Shown here: piece after piece, positions 14,273-15,090 of the stretch
Layout of the letters: every line of letters begins with the position of its first letter
Numbering within the stretch: position 1 is the first letter of the stretch
Notes under the pieces: model-generated
What the model was told of the DNA's origin: nothing
The model's input: only the letters and a program-made list of their open reading frames with translations
Databases searched by the model: none
Source: Anaerolineales bacterium UBA3905
GTDB taxonomy: Bacteria > Chloroflexota > Anaerolineae > Caldilineales > Caldilineaceae
DNA: 15,090 nt
Assembly: GCA_002391565.1 (NCBI GenBank)
Contig: DGFH01000059.1
Coordinates: 32,261 to 47,350, forward strand
Direction of reading: 5' to 3'
Position numbers and translations under genes: made by a program

Positions 14273-15090
14273 ATGGCTCGAATACTGATCTTTTATTCGC
14301 CGTTTGGTTCGGGGCACCTCAGTGCATCGAAGGCGTTGGCTGCGGCTTTTCGCGCTCATAATCCCGAACATGTCGTAGTGGTGGAAGACATCTTTGAACG
14401 CATCGGCTCCACCGTGCGGAGTACGGTGGCCAGTTTGTACACGCGCCTGAGCGAACGCGCCCCACTGTTGTATGAGGTGTATTACGAATCGACCGACGTG
14501 GATGAATTGTCCTTCGCCACCACTTCTAACTTGCTGACAGATGCGCTCTACACCCCCTTTCTGCATGGCTTGCTCAAATTCATCGAGCGCACCAACCCGG
14601 ATGCGATCGTCTGTACACAGCAGTTTCCATTGGCGGCGGTCAGTTTTCTGAAGCAGCAGGGGCGTCTACGCCAACCGCTGTACGTGGTGGTGACCGACTT
14701 CATGGTGCATGCGTCGTGGATTGCGCCTGGCGTCGATGGCTATTTTGTCGCACATCCGCAGACCGCCTACGTGCTGCAGCGCCGCGGCGTCCCCGCGCGA
14801 CGCATCTATGCCACTGGCATCCCGGTCAAGCTCGAATTGCTGACGCCGAAGCGCATGGAGGAGGCGCGTCGCGCCCGTGATCTCCCCGTCGATCGCCCCG
14901 TGATCAGCATCTTCGGCGGCGGCATCGAGCCAAAGCGCGTGCGCCTGCTGGTCGAGCGGTTGTTGGAGGAAGCGGATCGCCCCGCGCTGGCTGTGACGGT
15001 GGCGGGGCGCAATCACGAGCTGGCGAGCGCGCTGCACGCGCTTCACAGCGGTGCACACATGAAGCTGCGCAAGGAAGGCATGATCGATTA
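14273..15090 (+). CDS. MGDG synthase / processive diacylglycerol glycosyltransferase homologue, 3' truncated by window edge
   Basis: Reading from ATG 14273 gives 272 open codons to the right edge with no stop. The start has AAAGGTGA (14261-14268), a good Shine-Dalgarno, 4 bp upstream. The N-terminal FGSGHLSASKAL (11-22) is the glycine-rich GxGH loop of the MGDG synthase N-terminal domain. VVTDFMVHASWIAPGVDGYFV (139-159) carries the TD and H-W residues seen in UgtP/MGD enzymes. ATGIPV (180-185) and ISIFGGG (211-217) begin the GT28/GT-B C-terminal nucleotide-sugar half. The family adds glucose or galactose from a UDP-sugar to diacylglycerol at the cytoplasmic membrane face, making membrane glycolipids. 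About 100-130 residues of the usual ~380-400 are expected beyond the window. Glucose versus galactose use cannot be told from this part. Confidence 0.9.
   Translation, partial: MARILIFYSPFGSGHLSASKALAAAFRAHNPEHVVVVEDIFERIGSTVRSTVASLYTRLSERAPLLYEVYYESTDVDELSFATTSNLLTDALYTPFLHGLLKFIERTNPDAIVCTQQFPLAAVSFLKQQGRLRQPLYVVVTDFMVHASWIAPGVDGYFVAHPQTAYVLQRRGVPARRIYATGIPVKLELLTPKRMEEARRARDLPVDRPVISIFGGGIEPKRVRLLVERLLEEADRPALAVTVAGRNHELASALHALHSGAHMKLRKEGMID

Overview
The window is a GC-rich bacterial chromosome segment with mostly ordinary gene content. Several features suggest a member of the Chloroflexota, perhaps an Anaerolineae/Caldilinea-like lineage. These are very large membrane glycosyltransferases with extra C-terminal beta-sandwich domains, a Tat-exported protein ending in repeated YLPFV-type motifs, a diglucosyl/galactosyl-diacylglycerol synthase homologue, and Shine-Dalgarno sites of the GGAGGTGA type. 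The taxonomic call is inference from protein style; no marker gene is present.

Left part, minus strand (1-7739). An arsenate reductase/low-molecular-weight phosphatase gene (69-497) lies downstream of a three-gene operon that reads right to left: a GT87-like transferase (7739-5640), a GT39-like transferase (5643-3256) and a second GT39/PMT-like transferase (3259-653). Both operon junctions are 4-bp ATGA overlaps. All three proteins are GT-C type polytopic membrane enzymes, and all carry a related C-terminal beta-sandwich domain. The middle gene contains an in-frame, imperfect inverted-repeat element (about 4829-4960) that adds a polar, low-complexity stretch of about 45 residues to a cytoplasmic or periplasmic loop.

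Divergent control region (7740-7898). It holds a near-perfect 18-bp palindrome (7816-7833) and overlapping candidate divergent promoters. It separates the operon from a fourth large membrane protein (7899-9830, plus strand), which has its own and different C-terminal jelly-roll domain.

Middle, plus strand (9831-11763). A Tat-exported LamG-like protein is followed after 6 bp by an orphan ParA/MinD-type ATPase. The ATPase gene overlaps tail-to-tail by 20 bp with the next, convergent gene.

Right part (11744-15090). The minus-strand pair is a SAM-dependent methyltransferase and, 9 bp downstream, a membrane-anchored calcineurin-type metallophosphoesterase. Upstream lies a 90-residue single-pass membrane protein, also on the minus strand. 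Finally, on the plus strand, a MGDG synthase/processive diacylglycerol glycosyltransferase homologue runs off the right edge. Taken together the genes point to cell-envelope glycoconjugate and glycolipid work: polyprenyl-phosphate-sugar dependent transferases, a glycolipid synthase and exported carbohydrate-binding-like domains. No tRNA, rRNA, CRISPR array, transposase or phage gene was seen. No intergenic stretch exceeds about 210 bp.
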